Shown here: in pieces, positions 1 through 9,393 of the stretch | Layout: each line of letters opens with the position of its first letter | Numbering within the stretch: the first letter of the stretch is position 1 | NCBI GenBank assembly: GCA_963702995.1 | Contig: OY969783.1 | Location: forward strand, 5,394,001 to 5,458,000 | Length of the DNA stretch: 64,000 bases | Origin: MFD04580-c1 sp963702995 | GTDB lineage: Bacteria; Planctomycetota; Phycisphaerae; Tepidisphaerales; Tepidisphaeraceae | Reading direction: 5' to 3' | Program-made: the position numbers and the translations under genes | Notes under the pieces: generated by a model | Databases searched by the model: none | What the model was told of the DNA's origin: nothing | Seen by the model: only the letters and a program-made list of their open reading frames with translations

Positions 1-1766
1 GGCTGGCGGCGCTGACGCTCGTCCTGACCGTCGTCGGCGGCCTTCTCACGATGGCGCAGACGATGGCCAGCGTCCGCGTCGGCTATCGCGGGCTCACCCG
101 CGTGCGCTGCGACCTTTTCCGTCAGCTTCAGCGCCTGAGCCTCGCCTATCACCACTCGCGGCCGCAGGGTGACGCGATCTATCGCCTGGGGACGGACACC
201 TTCGCCTTCCAGACGCTGCTTAACGTCTTCGTCGGCAACCTGCTGGTCAGCTCGGTGATGCTCGGGGTGATGACGTGGATCATGTTCTCGATGAACTGGC
301 GGCTTGCGGCCATCTCGCTCGCCGTCGTACCGTTGCTCACGGTCGCCCACCAGCGATCACAAAAGGCGCTGGTCCGAAAGTGGGGGAAGGCGAAGGAAGT
401 CGAGACGGCGCTGACGACGACGATCCAGCGCTCGATCGCCTCGATCTGGCTCACCCAGGCCTTCGGCCGCGAAGAAGATGAGTTCGGCACGTTTCGTCGG
501 GCGGTGAAGGATAGCGCCAGTGCGATGCTTCGCGTTCATTGGCGGGAGGTCATTTACGGGTTGTGGGTCGCGTCGATCCTCGGCCTGGGGACGAGCCTGA
601 TTTTCGGCTATGGCGGCTACCTGGTCTGGCGGGACCAGTACGGCACGCGGCCGCTTGGCGAGGCGGGGATGACGGTCGGCAAGCTGTACGTCTTTATCAC
701 CTACCTGGCGCAGTTCTACGCCCCGCTCAACCGGCTGACCGGCAGCGGCGGTACGCTCGCCCAGGCGGCGGTGGGGGCGCGGCGCGTCTTTGAAGTGCTC
801 GACAGCGAGCCGCTCATCCGCGACGCGGCCGATGCGACGCCGCTTCCCCGCCAACCGCGGCTGCTTGAGTTGCGGAGCGTGTCGTTCGAGTACCGCCTCG
901 GTGAGCCCGTGCTTCGCGACATCTCCGTCAGGATCCCGCCCGGGCGGATGGTCGGCTTCGTCGGGCCCAGCGGCGTCGGCAAGAGCACGCTGCTGAGCCT
1001 TTTCCCTCGTTTTTATGACCCGACAGCAGGCTCGATCCGTCTCGACGGCACCGACGCCCGGCGCGTCCGGATCAAGGACCTGCGCCGGCACATCGCGCTG
1101 GTGCTCCAGGATGCCAGCCTCCTGCCGGGTACGGTGGGGGAGAATATCGCCTATGGCCGCCCCGACGCGTCGGACGAGGAGATCCGCGAGGCGGCCGCCC
1201 TCGCCGGGGCGGCCGAGTTCATCGAATTACTACCCGACAAGTACCAATCCGAGGTGACCGAGAACTCGACCAACCTCTCCGGCGGGCAGCGGCAGCGACT
1301 GGCGATCGCCCGGGCCCTGCTGACCGAGGCGCCGATCCTCGTGCTCGACGAGCCGACCAGCGCCCTCGACGCCCAGAACGAGCAGATGATCGTCGAGACG
1401 CTCCGAGGATTGAAACGGCGTCGGACGATCGTCCTCGTCAGCCACCGCCTGAGCACCGTCGCCGATTGCGATGAGATCTGCGTGATGGACTCGGGGCGGA
1501 TCGTCGAGCGCGGCACGCATGACGAGCTGCTCGCCCTGCGCGGCGCCTATTACCAGATGGCCCGGCACCAGCTCAAACTGCCCGATGACCCGGCTGAAGC
1601 GTCGGGCGGCTGGGAAAACGGCGGCGTGCGTCCGATCAACGGGAAGGCGCCCAACGGAGCGTTAAGCGATAACAAAGCCACTGGCGGCAACGCGCCTGAT
1701 CGCCCCGCGCCCGAACACCCCCCCAGGACTGGCCCATCGACCGGCGGCGTCACGCGTATTGAATGA
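1..1766 (+). CDS. ABC transporter permease/ATP-binding protein (exporter half-transporter), 5' truncated
   Basis: This is a fused membrane-plus-ATPase half-transporter of the MsbA/LmrA exporter type, which works as a dimer in the inner membrane; the substrate cannot be told from sequence. The reading frame is open to the window edge (hydrophobic LAALTLVLTVVGG precedes the first ATG at 51), so the true start lies outside. Counting from that ATG, residues 1-230 hold the transmembrane domain and the nucleotide-binding domain follows: Walker A GPSGVGKST near 305, signature LSGGQRQR near 409, Walker B ILVLDEPTSALD near 429 and the H-loop SHR near 465. The last 60 residues are a low-complexity polar tail. 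Its 3' end overlaps the convergent apt gene by 17 bp. Family assignment is secure. Confidence 0.93.
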   Translation, partial: LAALTLVLTVVGGLLTMAQTMASVRVGYRGLTRVRCDLFRQLQRLSLAYHHSRPQGDAIYRLGTDTFAFQTLLNVFVGNLLVSSVMLGVMTWIMFSMNWRLAAISLAVVPLLTVAHQRSQKALVRKWGKAKEVETALTTTIQRSIASIWLTQAFGREEDEFGTFRRAVKDSASAMLRVHWREVIYGLWVASILGLGTSLIFGYGGYLVWRDQYGTRPLGEAGMTVGKLYVFITYLAQFYAPLNRLTGSGGTLAQAAVGARRVFEVLDSEPLIRDAADATPLPRQPRLLELRSVSFEYRLGEPVLRDISVRIPPGRMVGFVGPSGVGKSTLLSLFPRFYDPTAGSIRLDGTDARRVRIKDLRRHIALVLQDASLLPGTVGENIAYGRPDASDEEIREAAALAGAAEFIELLPDKYQSEVTENSTNLSGGQRQRLAIARALLTEAPILVLDEPTSALDAQNEQMIVETLRGLKRRRTIVLVSHRLSTVADCDEICVMDSGRIVERGTHDELLALRGAYYQMARHQLKLPDDPAEASGGWENGGVRPINGKAPNGALSDNKATGGNAPDRPAPEHPPRTGPSTGGVTRIE

Positions 1767-2280
1767 CCGAATGGACGTCCCGGCGGCCGATCTTGTCGCG
1801 GCCGCCGAGCCCTGCGAGTTCAATCAGGACGGCCACGCCGGCGATCGAGCCGCCGAGCTGCGTCACCATATCAACGCATGCCTTCATCGTCCCGCCCGTC
1901 GCCAGCAGGTCGTCCACGATCAGCACCCGCTGCCCCCGAATGATCGAGTCGGAATGCATTTCGAGGGTATCCGTGCCGTACTCCAGATCGTAGGTCTTGG
2001 AAATCTTCTGATGAGGCAGTTTGCCCGGCTTGCGAACGAGCACGAACCCGGCCGACAGGCAGCAGGCGACGGCTGTCCCGAAGATGAACCCGCGACTCTC
2101 CGCGCCGACGACGAGGTCGATGTTCTTCCCCCTGAACGGGTTGGCCAGCAGCTCGACCGCCAGGGCCAGCCCGGACGGGTCGGCGAGCAGCGGCGTGATA
2201 TCGCGGAACAGGATCCCCGGTTTTGGGAAGTCCGGGATGGGGCGGATGAGCCTCTCAAGCGGTTCGATCGCGTTGACCAT
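1750..2280 (-). CDS. apt: Adenine phosphoribosyltransferase
   Basis: Apt salvages adenine by condensing it with PRPP to give AMP in the cytoplasm. The 176-residue product has the usual length. The N-terminal segment IRPIPDFPKPGILFRDITPL is characteristic of the family, VVGAESRGFIFG follows near residues 57-68, and the PRPP-binding loop VLIVDDLLATGGT is at 119-131. The start is the first Met before the conserved N-terminal block. It runs convergently into the ABC exporter gene with a 17 bp overlap. Nothing is missing from the active site. Confidence 0.96.
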   Translation of the reverse strand: MVNAIEPLERLIRPIPDFPKPGILFRDITPLLADPSGLALAVELLANPFRGKNIDLVVGAESRGFIFGTAVACCLSAGFVLVRKPGKLPHQKISKTYDLEYGTDTLEMHSDSIIRGQRVLIVDDLLATGGTMKACVDMVTQLGGSIAGVAVLIELAGLGGRDKIGRRDVHSVIQYA

Positions 2281-2358
2281 GAGGCGATTGTAAGCCGCTC
2301 GCTTGCGCCGCGATAGTTCGTGGCGATCGGCCGCTCTTTCTGTAGAAAGGGGGGCCGA

Positions 2359-2847
2359 ATGAACCGCGCTCGTACACGCGTTTTTGCCCGCATTTGTGCC
2401 CGCCGACGGCTCCTCATAAAGGGGGTGGCGGCGACGCTTCTGCTGATCGCGTCATGGGCGCCGTATGTCCTGCGGAACGCGTACGATTATGACCTGATTG
2501 CCCAGACGGGCCTCCATGCGCCGGCGGCCGCGACGATCTATCTCGCGCTGGGGGGCATCGTGACGCTGGCGCTCGGCTTCTGGGTCGTTGAATCCGTCGC
2601 TGCCATCTACTCGCTGGCGTCACGCGGGCTCCCGGTCCGGGGCGCCGTCAAGACGATCTCACCCTACGGCTCGCTTTTCCGCACCCGGGCGACGATCGCC
2701 TTTAAAATCGACGGCGCTGAAATTCGCGCCAACGTCTCGCTTCCCAAGCGAACCCTGGCGGCGACGCCGGTCGGGATCGTCTACGACCCGCGCGACCCGC
2801 GCCGGTGCGAGGTGGTCGAGCTGCTCGGCTTCGGGACCGCGGTGTGA
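2359..2847 (+). CDS. DUF3592-like membrane protein
   Basis: This is a 162-residue protein with two predicted membrane helices (about residues 20-40 and 58-82) followed by a soluble beta-rich domain. The C-terminal segment, with a conversion-style GIVYDPRDPRRCEVV motif, resembles the DUF3592 family, whose function is unknown. The ATG at 2359 is chosen over the upstream GTG at 2320 because a purine-rich GGGGGG ribosome-binding stretch sits a few bases before it. It is a single gene between divergent apt and convergent DUF4058. Family assignment is by recognition of the C-terminal pattern only. Confidence 0.65.
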   Translation: MNRARTRVFARICARRRLLIKGVAATLLLIASWAPYVLRNAYDYDLIAQTGLHAPAAATIYLALGGIVTLALGFWVVESVAAIYSLASRGLPVRGAVKTISPYGSLFRTRATIAFKIDGAEIRANVSLPKRTLAATPVGIVYDPRDPRRCEVVELLGFGTAV

Positions 2848-2874
2848 AGGTCGAGCATTGCCAGGGCGTTTCAA

Positions 2875-3629
2875 TCAGGAAACCGGCGGCCGGCCTTCCA
2901 GAACATCGCGCCAGAACGAAGGCATGCCACGGTACGCGGCTCGATAGGTTTCTTCCAAGGGGACATTGACGTATCGATCGGGGCTCAGGAACAAGGGCAT
3001 TTCCGGGAGGTCCGCACCGACGGCCGCATGCTCGATGTAAGCTTCAATCCTGGCGCCGGCCGCGTAGGCGGCCAGTGTCAGCGGCTCGGCCGGGGGGAGG
3101 TCGTAGGGATGAGCCGCCGAGCTCAACTGTCGAAGGATCGCACCGTGTATTCCTTCCGGATCCGCGCGGCCGGGCGGGAAGAGGTCGATGACCAACAAGT
3201 GGATTCCCGCCTCCAAGGCAAAGACTGCTTTAGTCACAAACTCGTTCAGGTGGGTGACGCGATCCTTGTTGGCGGGCGAAACGATTTCAATCAACGCGAT
3301 GAGTTGGTGTCCACTTACGTGGCGGACAGCCAGGGTCCGCGGCTTCATGACGCCGGAACGGACAGTTTGCGTCCGCCGCACACGCGGTGGCGCCTCGGCA
3401 AGCAGTATTCCTTGCGAGGAAGGGGGCACGCCGGGCGATGCTCGACGCCGGCGCCGTCGTGGAGAGTCAGGATGTCAGCGATCGTCTCGCCCGCGTGCTG
3501 CTCCGCCAAGGAGTAAAACCCCGGCGGCAACAGCCCCTCATTGAGCGCCGTATTGATCTGGGCGATCCAGGTCGTGTGGAAGCTGTGGAAGATGCCGGCT
3601 TCGACAAGCGTCCAGTCGTTTATGGGCAT
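2875..3629 (-). pseudogene. DUF4058 family protein, interrupted by one frameshift
   Basis: DUF4058 proteins are common in planctomycetes and cyanobacteria and have no established function. The N-terminal half starts at 3629 with the family hallmark MPINDWTLVEAGIFHSFH, preceded by a GGGAG ribosome-binding site, and continues through LPPGFYSLAEQHAG. The C-terminal half lies in another frame and carries the second hallmark IALIEIVSPANKDR and the end PSFWRDVLEGRP. The two halves join near 3420-3430, beside a run of five G on the + strand (CCCCC in the gene). Joined, the protein would be about 250 residues, the normal family length. A base-call indel is as likely as genuine decay. Confidence 0.8.
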
Positions 3630-3803
3630 GGTCGCGTCTCCCATCAAATTGGTCGCGTTCGATCGCAGTTGCAGCGTTCGCATGCGACGCAGATGATAGC
3701 GGCGACGATGGCATGAGCTCAACCTATAAAGGGCCCATCGCGACGCGTCGAAACGCGTCGCTTCTCGTGTGGCCACGATCGCACCGACAGCCGTTCGAAC
3801 CGC

Positions 3804-4649
3804 TCAGTCCTCCCGGGGCGGCCGCGGCTCTGGCGGTGACATCGCGTCGCGCAGCTTGTTCAACGCCTCGTGCTCGATCTGGCGGACGCGCTCGCGGGTC
3901 AGCCCGATCCGCTCGCCGATCTCCTTGAGCGTCATCGGGTCTTCGCCCTCAAGGCCGTAGCGGAGCTTGAGGATGCGGGCGGCCCGCTCGTCGATCGCGT
4001 CGAGCAGTTCGCCCAGGCGGCGGAGCTGGTCCTGGCCGGTGACTTCTTCGTCGGGGGACGGGTTGTGGCTATCCGCGACGATCTCGTTGATCGTGAGTTC
4101 GCCGTCGTCGCTCCCGGACTGGGTGGGGGAGTGATAGGCCTTGACCGCCTGCGTGATGATGCCCAGCTTCTTGGGGCTCATCTTCAGGTGAACCGAAACT
4201 TCCGCCGTTGTCGGCACGCGGCCGAGCCGGTCCTCCAGCTCGCGCATCGCGTATTTCAGCTTGGTCATCATCTCGACCATGTACGCTGGGATGTGGATCG
4301 GCTGCACGCCGTTGATCAGCGCTCGCTTGATCGCCTGCTTGATCCACCAGCTCGCGTAGGTGCTGAAGCGGCAGCCGTTCTCCGGGTCAAACCCTTCGAC
4401 CGCCTTCAGCAGGCCGATGTTCCCCTCCTCGATGAGGTCGGGCAGGGAGAGGCCGCGATTGATGTAATGCTTGGCGATATTGACCACCAGCCGCAGGTTC
4501 GAGCGCACCATCCGCTCGCGGGCTTCCATGTCCTGGTGATGAATGATCCGCCGGGCGAGCTGCTTCTCCTCGTCGGCCGACAGCAGGGCCGAGTCATTGA
4601 TCTGACGGAGATACAGTTGCAGACCGGATTGGACGGCGACAGTGGCCAT
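3804..4649 (-). CDS. RNA polymerase sigma factor, RpoD/SigA-like (sigma-70 family)
   Basis: This 281-residue protein directs RNA polymerase to promoters. It has region 1.2 (LQLYLRQI), region 2 (RMVRSNLRLVVNIAKHY, GLLKAVEGFDPENG, FSTYASWWIKQAI), region 3 (IHIPAYMVEMM and a following helix pair) and a helix-turn-helix region 4 near the end (TLKEIGERIGLTRERVRQIE). It lacks region 1.1, so it looks like a non-primary (group 2-like) factor rather than the full-length housekeeping RpoD. The start at 4649 is preceded by GAGGAGA at ideal spacing; an upstream ATG at 4805 would add an unlikely Arg-rich extension. It is transcribed alone. Confidence 0.93.
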   Translation of the reverse strand: MATVAVQSGLQLYLRQINDSALLSADEEKQLARRIIHHQDMEARERMVRSNLRLVVNIAKHYINRGLSLPDLIEEGNIGLLKAVEGFDPENGCRFSTYASWWIKQAIKRALINGVQPIHIPAYMVEMMTKLKYAMRELEDRLGRVPTTAEVSVHLKMSPKKLGIITQAVKAYHSPTQSGSDDGELTINEIVADSHNPSPDEEVTGQDQLRRLGELLDAIDERAARILKLRYGLEGEDPMTLKEIGERIGLTRERVRQIEHEALNKLRDAMSPPEPRPPRED

Positions 4650-5178
4650 AATCTCCTCGTTGCCCCTACTGACAGTGCTGATCACGCCCTTTTTATCGGT
4701 CCTGCTTCGATCCGGGCGGCCGGGCGAGCGCCCGCTCCGGCGCAGGTAAGGACGCCGTTCACTCGATTCGATTGCAGGGATGCCGGAGCGACCGGCCGCA
4801 GCCAATCGCCAGGACGACCCAATACCCGAGTGCTATCGGCTGCGCGCGGAGGGGCCTTTGGGTCAAACTGGGGCTTTAGCGAAGCAGGTAAGTCAAAGCG
4901 TTATGAACCGAAAAGGCCGATCGGCCAGAGGTTATCGACGCGGCGCCCCGCTAGGGGCGGCGGCGTTTGCGGAATGCGGGCGAGGGGAGCGTACGCATTC
5001 GTGCGACGTTACCACGCCGCTCCACGCGCACCATCCAAAAGTGGACGATTTGAAGCGTCGAGAGCCCGGAGCCCCGGAACGTGGGAAGACATTCACGCGT
5101 GGGAGGGAAACGTCCATGGTCGGCGCGTTCGCGAGGTAGAGCACGCAGTGCGGCGCGATACGCGGTGGAGGGCGCCGG
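4650..5178. other. Intergenic gap, no gene seen
   Basis: This stretch separates the sigma factor (leftward) from the end of the DUF1348 gene. Open frames here have no recognisable domains or credible ribosome-binding sites. It must contain the promoter of the sigma factor gene, but I could not place -35/-10 boxes with confidence. Confidence 0.5.
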
Positions 5179-5649
5179 TTACAGCCCGAGCTCGGTCAAC
5201 CCAGGGTGGTCAGCCGGACGCGGCCCCGCTGGCTGCCACAGGAACTTCCGGTCGGCGGCCGCGATCGGGACGTCGTTGATGCTCGCCTCGCGGCGACGCA
5301 TGAGCCCATGCTCATCAAACTCCCACTGTTCGTTCCCGTGCGACCGGTACCAGTGGCCGGAGCCGTCGTGCCATTCGTACGCGAATCGGACGGCGATCCG
5401 GTTGTCGTGAAACGCCCACAGCTCCTTGATGAGCCGATACTCAAGCTCCAGGGCCCACTTGCGAGTGAGGAACTCGACGATCGCGGGGCGGCCGCTGAAG
5501 AACTCCGAGCGATTGCGCCAGCGGCTGTCTTCGGTATAGGCGAGGGAGACGCGCACCGGGTCGTGCGTGTTCCAGGCGTCTTCGGCCTTGCGCACTTTCT
5601 CGGCGGCGGTGGCGAGCGTAAACGGGGGGAGGGGGGGTCGCGTCTCCAT
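5179..5649 (-). CDS. DUF1348 family protein (NTF2-like fold)
   Basis: This 156-residue protein belongs to the DUF1348 branch of the NTF2-like superfamily, small cone-shaped proteins often involved in binding or turnover of small molecules; no reaction is known. Diagnostic segments are PPFTLATAAEKVRKAEDAWN at the start, YTEDSRWRNRSEFFSGR, and FDEHGLMRRREASINDVPI. The start at 5649 follows AAGGAA; the longer frame to 5703 has no such site. It lies 40 bp downstream of the MoaD-like gene and 15 bp further along the same strand as the BNR-repeat gene, so the three probably form one transcription unit. Confidence 0.88.
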   Translation of the reverse strand: METRPPLPPFTLATAAEKVRKAEDAWNTHDPVRVSLAYTEDSRWRNRSEFFSGRPAIVEFLTRKWALELEYRLIKELWAFHDNRIAVRFAYEWHDGSGHWYRSHGNEQWEFDEHGLMRRREASINDVPIAAADRKFLWQPAGPRPADHPGLTELGL

Positions 5650-5689
5650 GAGGTTCCTTCGTCCGGGGTCGGTGTCGAATGACGGCGGT

Positions 5690-5986
5690 TCACCCCCCGG
5701 CAATGGCGCCGAGAATCACATACGGCTCAACCCCGGCGACGACCGCCTCGGGCAGCGGCGCGTCCGGGCTCTCGTGGGACAAGTCTTCCCCACACGCGAA
5801 GAAACGAACCAACGGGCGCCGGACCTGGGTCACATGGTCCCGCAGAGCGCCCGACAAGGTGGGGAACCGGGCTTCAATCGCGCCGAGCAGGCGGCGCTGC
5901 GTGATCGGCGCCTCGACCTGAATCGTCACCTCGCGTTCGAAAGAAGCGAGCGAGCGAAGATGTGCCGGGAGGATAACGCGGATCAT
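5690..5986 (-). CDS. MoaD/ThiS-family ubiquitin-like protein
   Basis: This 98-residue protein has the beta-grasp pattern of MoaD/ThiS sulfur carriers: MIRVILPAHLR at the start, ARFPTLSGALRD in the middle and a terminal Gly-Gly (GAIAGG) that would be adenylated and thiocarboxylated. Known relatives carry sulfur for molybdopterin, thiamin or amino-acid synthesis. It is placed between the BNR-repeat gene (15 bp upstream) and DUF1348 (40 bp downstream), not beside moaE or thiG, so its partner is unknown. A link to the molybdenum-dependent nitrate reductase downstream is possible but only an inference. Confidence 0.8.
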   Translation of the reverse strand: MIRVILPAHLRSLASFEREVTIQVEAPITQRRLLGAIEARFPTLSGALRDHVTQVRRPLVRFFACGEDLSHESPDAPLPEAVVAGVEPYVILGAIAGG

Positions 5987-6001
5987 GGTACGACCTGCTT
6001 C

Positions 6002-7117
6002 TTACGCGAGCGTCTGAACTTCAACCGACACGACGGCCGGAAGGTCCCGGACGATCGGCGCCCAAGTGTCGCCCGCGTCGGCCGATGCGTAGACCTGGCC
6101 ACCGGTGGTCCCGAAATAGACGCCGCACTGGTCGAGCGCATCGACCGCCATCGCGTCGCGCAGAACGTTGATGTAGCAGTCGCTTTGAGGGAGCCCGCGG
6201 GTGAGCGGCTCCCACTCTCCGCCGCCGGTGCGGCTGCGGTACACCCGCAACTTCCCTTCCGGCGGGTAATGCTCGGCGTCACTCTTGATGGGGACGACGT
6301 AGACGGTCTCCGGCTCGTTGGTGTTGACATCGACCACGAAGCCGAAGTCGGAAGGGAGGTCGCCGCTGATCTCGCGCCAGTTGGCCCCGGCGTCGTCGCT
6401 GCGCATGACGTCCCAGTGTTTCTGCATGAACAGAACGCCCGGCCGCGACGGGTGCATGGCGATCCGGTGGACGCAATGGCCGATGTCGGCCGTCGGGTCG
6501 GGGAGGTACTTGGAGTAGAGGCCGCGGTTGATCGGCTTCCAGCTTGCGCCGCCGTCATCCGTTCGAAACGCACCGGCCGCCGATATGGCGATGTACATCC
6601 GAAGCGGGTCGGTCGGGTCGGGGACGATCGTGTGCAGGCACATCCCGCCCGCGCCCGGCTGCCATTTCGGTCCGGTATCGTGCCCGCGCAAGCCTGACAG
6701 CTCGGCCCAGTTCCGCCCGCCGTCGGTCGATCGGAACAGCGCGGCGTCTTCCACGCCGGCGTAGACCGTCTCCGCGTCGGTCAGCGACGGTTCGAAATGC
6801 CAGACCCGCTTGAACTCCCACGGATGCGGCTTGCCGTCGTACCACTGATGCGTCCCCGGGATGCCGTCGTATATGAATTTGTTCCCGACCGGCGACCAGG
6901 TCTTGCCGCCGTCATCGGATCGCTGAACCTGCTGCCCGAACCAGGAACTGGATTGCGAGGCATAGATTCGGTTCGGGTTTACGGGCGAGCCTTTGAGGTG
7001 ATAGATCTCCCACCCGCCAAAGAACGGGCCGTTTACTGTCCACTGCTGGCGCTTTCCGTCGGAATTGAGAATAAAGGCGCCCTTCCGCGTGCCGACCAGA
7101 ACCCTGACCTCGCTCAT
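6002..7117 (-). CDS. BNR/WD40-type beta-propeller protein (sialidase-like fold)
   Basis: This 371-residue protein is built of Asp-box (BNR) repeats such as SDDGGKTWSPV, STDGGRNWAEL, TDDGGASWKPI, SDDAGANWREI and SADAGDTWAPI, the signature of a beta-propeller related to sialidases and plant photosystem assembly factors. No signal peptide is seen, so a cytoplasmic location is likely. The start at 7117 (MSEVRVLVGTRKGAFIL) is preceded by AGGGAGA. It heads the unit with the MoaD-like and DUF1348 genes; this propeller-plus-MoaD pairing occurs in other bacteria but its role is not known. Annotation as a sialidase would go beyond the evidence. Confidence 0.85.
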   Translation of the reverse strand: MSEVRVLVGTRKGAFILNSDGKRQQWTVNGPFFGGWEIYHLKGSPVNPNRIYASQSSSWFGQQVQRSDDGGKTWSPVGNKFIYDGIPGTHQWYDGKPHPWEFKRVWHFEPSLTDAETVYAGVEDAALFRSTDGGRNWAELSGLRGHDTGPKWQPGAGGMCLHTIVPDPTDPLRMYIAISAAGAFRTDDGGASWKPINRGLYSKYLPDPTADIGHCVHRIAMHPSRPGVLFMQKHWDVMRSDDAGANWREISGDLPSDFGFVVDVNTNEPETVYVVPIKSDAEHYPPEGKLRVYRSRTGGGEWEPLTRGLPQSDCYINVLRDAMAVDALDQCGVYFGTTGGQVYASADAGDTWAPIVRDLPAVVSVEVQTLA

Positions 7118-7365
7118 GGCAGTCTCCCTTGTCGTTCCGGACGCCGGATCCAGATCGCCGATCGCTGACGCTCCAGCGTGAACCATCGAAAGTACGTGAA
7201 GGCTATCGTCCAGCCCGGTTGCGATCCAGCGACATCCTGGACGACGCCGTAGATTCTCCGAACCGGCTTTGCTCTCTCGCGGGCCGTGAACGGAGAGGAG
7301 TTTTAAAAGAGTCGAATCGGCGAGGCCCGAAGTGACACGCCTTCACCAGATTTTCAGATTCTCTT

Positions 7366-9366
7366 TCAGGGGTTGGACGGTCCATCGACCGAGCCCACCC
7401 CCGAAGCGGCACGGCCGGCCACTCCCCCAGTCATCAGTCCCCAGCCGACCAAGGCGACACACGACACGACCCGAAGCCCGGCCCATAGGCGATCGGCGAT
7501 CAACGCATACCCAATCGAATGCGTTCCCGCCGGGACCTTCACCGCTAGCCGGCTGTTCGGCGCCACGCGCGTTTCGGTCGCGGCCACCAGGCGGCCGTCG
7601 ATCGTCAGGCGATTCCACGGGAAGGAAAGGACATCCGTAACGACCCAGCCCCCCTTCGCTTCCTCGTACGGAATGTCTGTGACCGATCCAAACGGGCGGC
7701 CGTCGCCGGCGGCCGGGCGGTCGATCAGACGGATGCCGCCCCACTCGGTTGTCGGCAGATGGTAGAACTTCTGGTCGTCATCAACGATGGCGTAGTCCTG
7801 CCGCGCGTAATACGTTCTTGGCAACTGAGCGAAAGAATCGGGTGCGGCCGCCCATTGGGCTTCGGCGGTCGCGGGAGCGAGCGTCCGGCCGGCGTGGACG
7901 AGCTTCGTGATCAACGCGGCCGCCGCCAGCACGGTTGCAATTCCCCATACGCAACTCGACACCCTTGCGGATCGGCCTGGCGGGCGTGGCCAGCCACGCC
8001 CCAAGGGAGCGCCCGTACGTCGTTCCGAGCTCCGTTGTTGACTGATCCCCAAAGCCGCGGCGAGTGCGATCAAGAGCGTGAGATTCAGGTACGTGACGAA
8101 CCGATAGGCATATTGAATCACCCCTGCGGCCGCCGCCGGCACTTGTGACGACACAACACGCGAGGACGAGATCAAGAGCAGCCCGCCGAAGAGCAACCAT
8201 GACATTCTGATGATCGCCTCAAACGGCGAAGCCGGCGCGCTGCTCGTTCGAGCGCGCCTCGAAAAGCCGCTTCGCCACGCCGCGACAGAGGTCCATGCGG
8301 CCGTAAGGAGCAGCGGCAGGCTCAACGGCGCTTCAAGGTACGGCGTGGCGACAAACCCCACCGACAGCAGGTCTGAGTTTGGCGAGCCATCCGGCAGCGG
8401 TGCGAGGCGTTTCGCGAGGGCGTCATACTCCGGGATGAAAATCAGGCGATTCACAAGACCGGAAACGAACAGCCTGGAGCCGAACCGAGCCGACGCATAC
8501 AACCAGGGAGAGAGGGAAACTGCGACGAAGAGGCCCAGGAGCGCCAAATTCCACGTCCGGCGTCGGATCACCTGATGCCTCTCCCGGTCCGACAGCGGGA
8601 CCGCGGCCGCCCCCGGCCGAGCCGCCCCCGGCCGAGCCAGCGACCGAGCCAGTGGCCGAAGCCGCAACGCGGCCGGAAGAAGGGCCGCCAGCAGCAGCCC
8701 CCCCACGATGGCCGTGATCGCGTGGGAGCCGGCGGCCAACGCTCCCAGCAACCCGCAAAGGAGCCCCAACGCGACCCGCCATTGCCGCGACGGGTGGACC
8801 AGCGCGAGCCCGCCGGCGGCCGCGGCGCTTAGAAGGAACGTCGTGCCGAAGAACTCGGCCAGCGCGCCACGGTGATAGAGGTTCGTCAGCGGGTAGACCG
8901 ACCAGGAGACCATTGCCGCGGCGGCGAAGCCTTGCACGGCTGACCCCCGGACCGCCCGGAACAACCTGTAGACCAGGGACGCCTGGATTGCCCACGCAAC
9001 TACACACCCGAGACGCACCGCCACCCCGACGCCCGTCAGGATGGAGAGTGAGCCCAGCATTGGAAAGAGGATCGGCGCGTAGAAAACGGGGACCGGGTCG
9101 CCAACCAGATGGGTCGGGCTTAGGACCACGGGCGGCACGCCGTGGTCGGCGATCCAGCGGCCGGTGTACCCGATCGCCCAAAGCGCGTTCGTCCAATCGT
9201 CAACATGCGGCGAGAGCCCCGGCCGCAGGAGTTGGCTCATCGGGGCCGATACGATCAGCGCCAACACCATCGCCCGAGCCGTCCGGCCGCGCCATCCGGA
9301 GAAACGCGCACCGGGGGAAGGATCGTCGGTCGCCGCATCGCTCGCCTCGGGCACTGGTCGGTTCAT
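7366..9366 (-). CDS. Large polytopic membrane protein, PTPS-related/GT-C-like
   Basis: This is a 666-residue integral membrane protein with about ten to twelve hydrophobic helices, beginning after a 30-residue polar N-terminus. The segments GDPVPVFYAPILFPMLGSL and YHRGALAEFFGTTFL resemble the conserved loops of the 6-pyruvoyl-tetrahydropterin-synthase-related membrane family, which has a GT-C glycosyltransferase-like topology. An acidic HVDDW in the first extracytoplasmic loop fits the GT-C pattern. The last 150 residues form a soluble beta-rich domain before a final helix. The substrate is unknown. It is followed 250 bp away by the BNR gene and preceded by the LysR gene on the same strand. 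Confidence 0.6.
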   Translation of the reverse strand: MNRPVPEASDAATDDPSPGARFSGWRGRTARAMVLALIVSAPMSQLLRPGLSPHVDDWTNALWAIGYTGRWIADHGVPPVVLSPTHLVGDPVPVFYAPILFPMLGSLSILTGVGVAVRLGCVVAWAIQASLVYRLFRAVRGSAVQGFAAAAMVSWSVYPLTNLYHRGALAEFFGTTFLLSAAAAGGLALVHPSRQWRVALGLLCGLLGALAAGSHAITAIVGGLLLAALLPAALRLRPLARSLARPGAARPGAAAVPLSDRERHQVIRRRTWNLALLGLFVAVSLSPWLYASARFGSRLFVSGLVNRLIFIPEYDALAKRLAPLPDGSPNSDLLSVGFVATPYLEAPLSLPLLLTAAWTSVAAWRSGFSRRARTSSAPASPFEAIIRMSWLLFGGLLLISSSRVVSSQVPAAAAGVIQYAYRFVTYLNLTLLIALAAALGISQQRSSERRTGAPLGRGWPRPPGRSARVSSCVWGIATVLAAAALITKLVHAGRTLAPATAEAQWAAAPDSFAQLPRTYYARQDYAIVDDDQKFYHLPTTEWGGIRLIDRPAAGDGRPFGSVTDIPYEEAKGGWVVTDVLSFPWNRLTIDGRLVAATETRVAPNSRLAVKVPAGTHSIGYALIADRLWAGLRVVSCVALVGWGLMTGGVAGRAASGVGSVDGPSNP

Positions 9367-9393
9367 GCCTCAAACGCTAGCCAAAACGATCCG

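Noticed and set aside
3870..5279. 469-aa frame on the + strand opposite the sigma factor
   Set aside because: It is the antisense shadow of the sigma factor gene, whose minus-strand product matches a well-known family.
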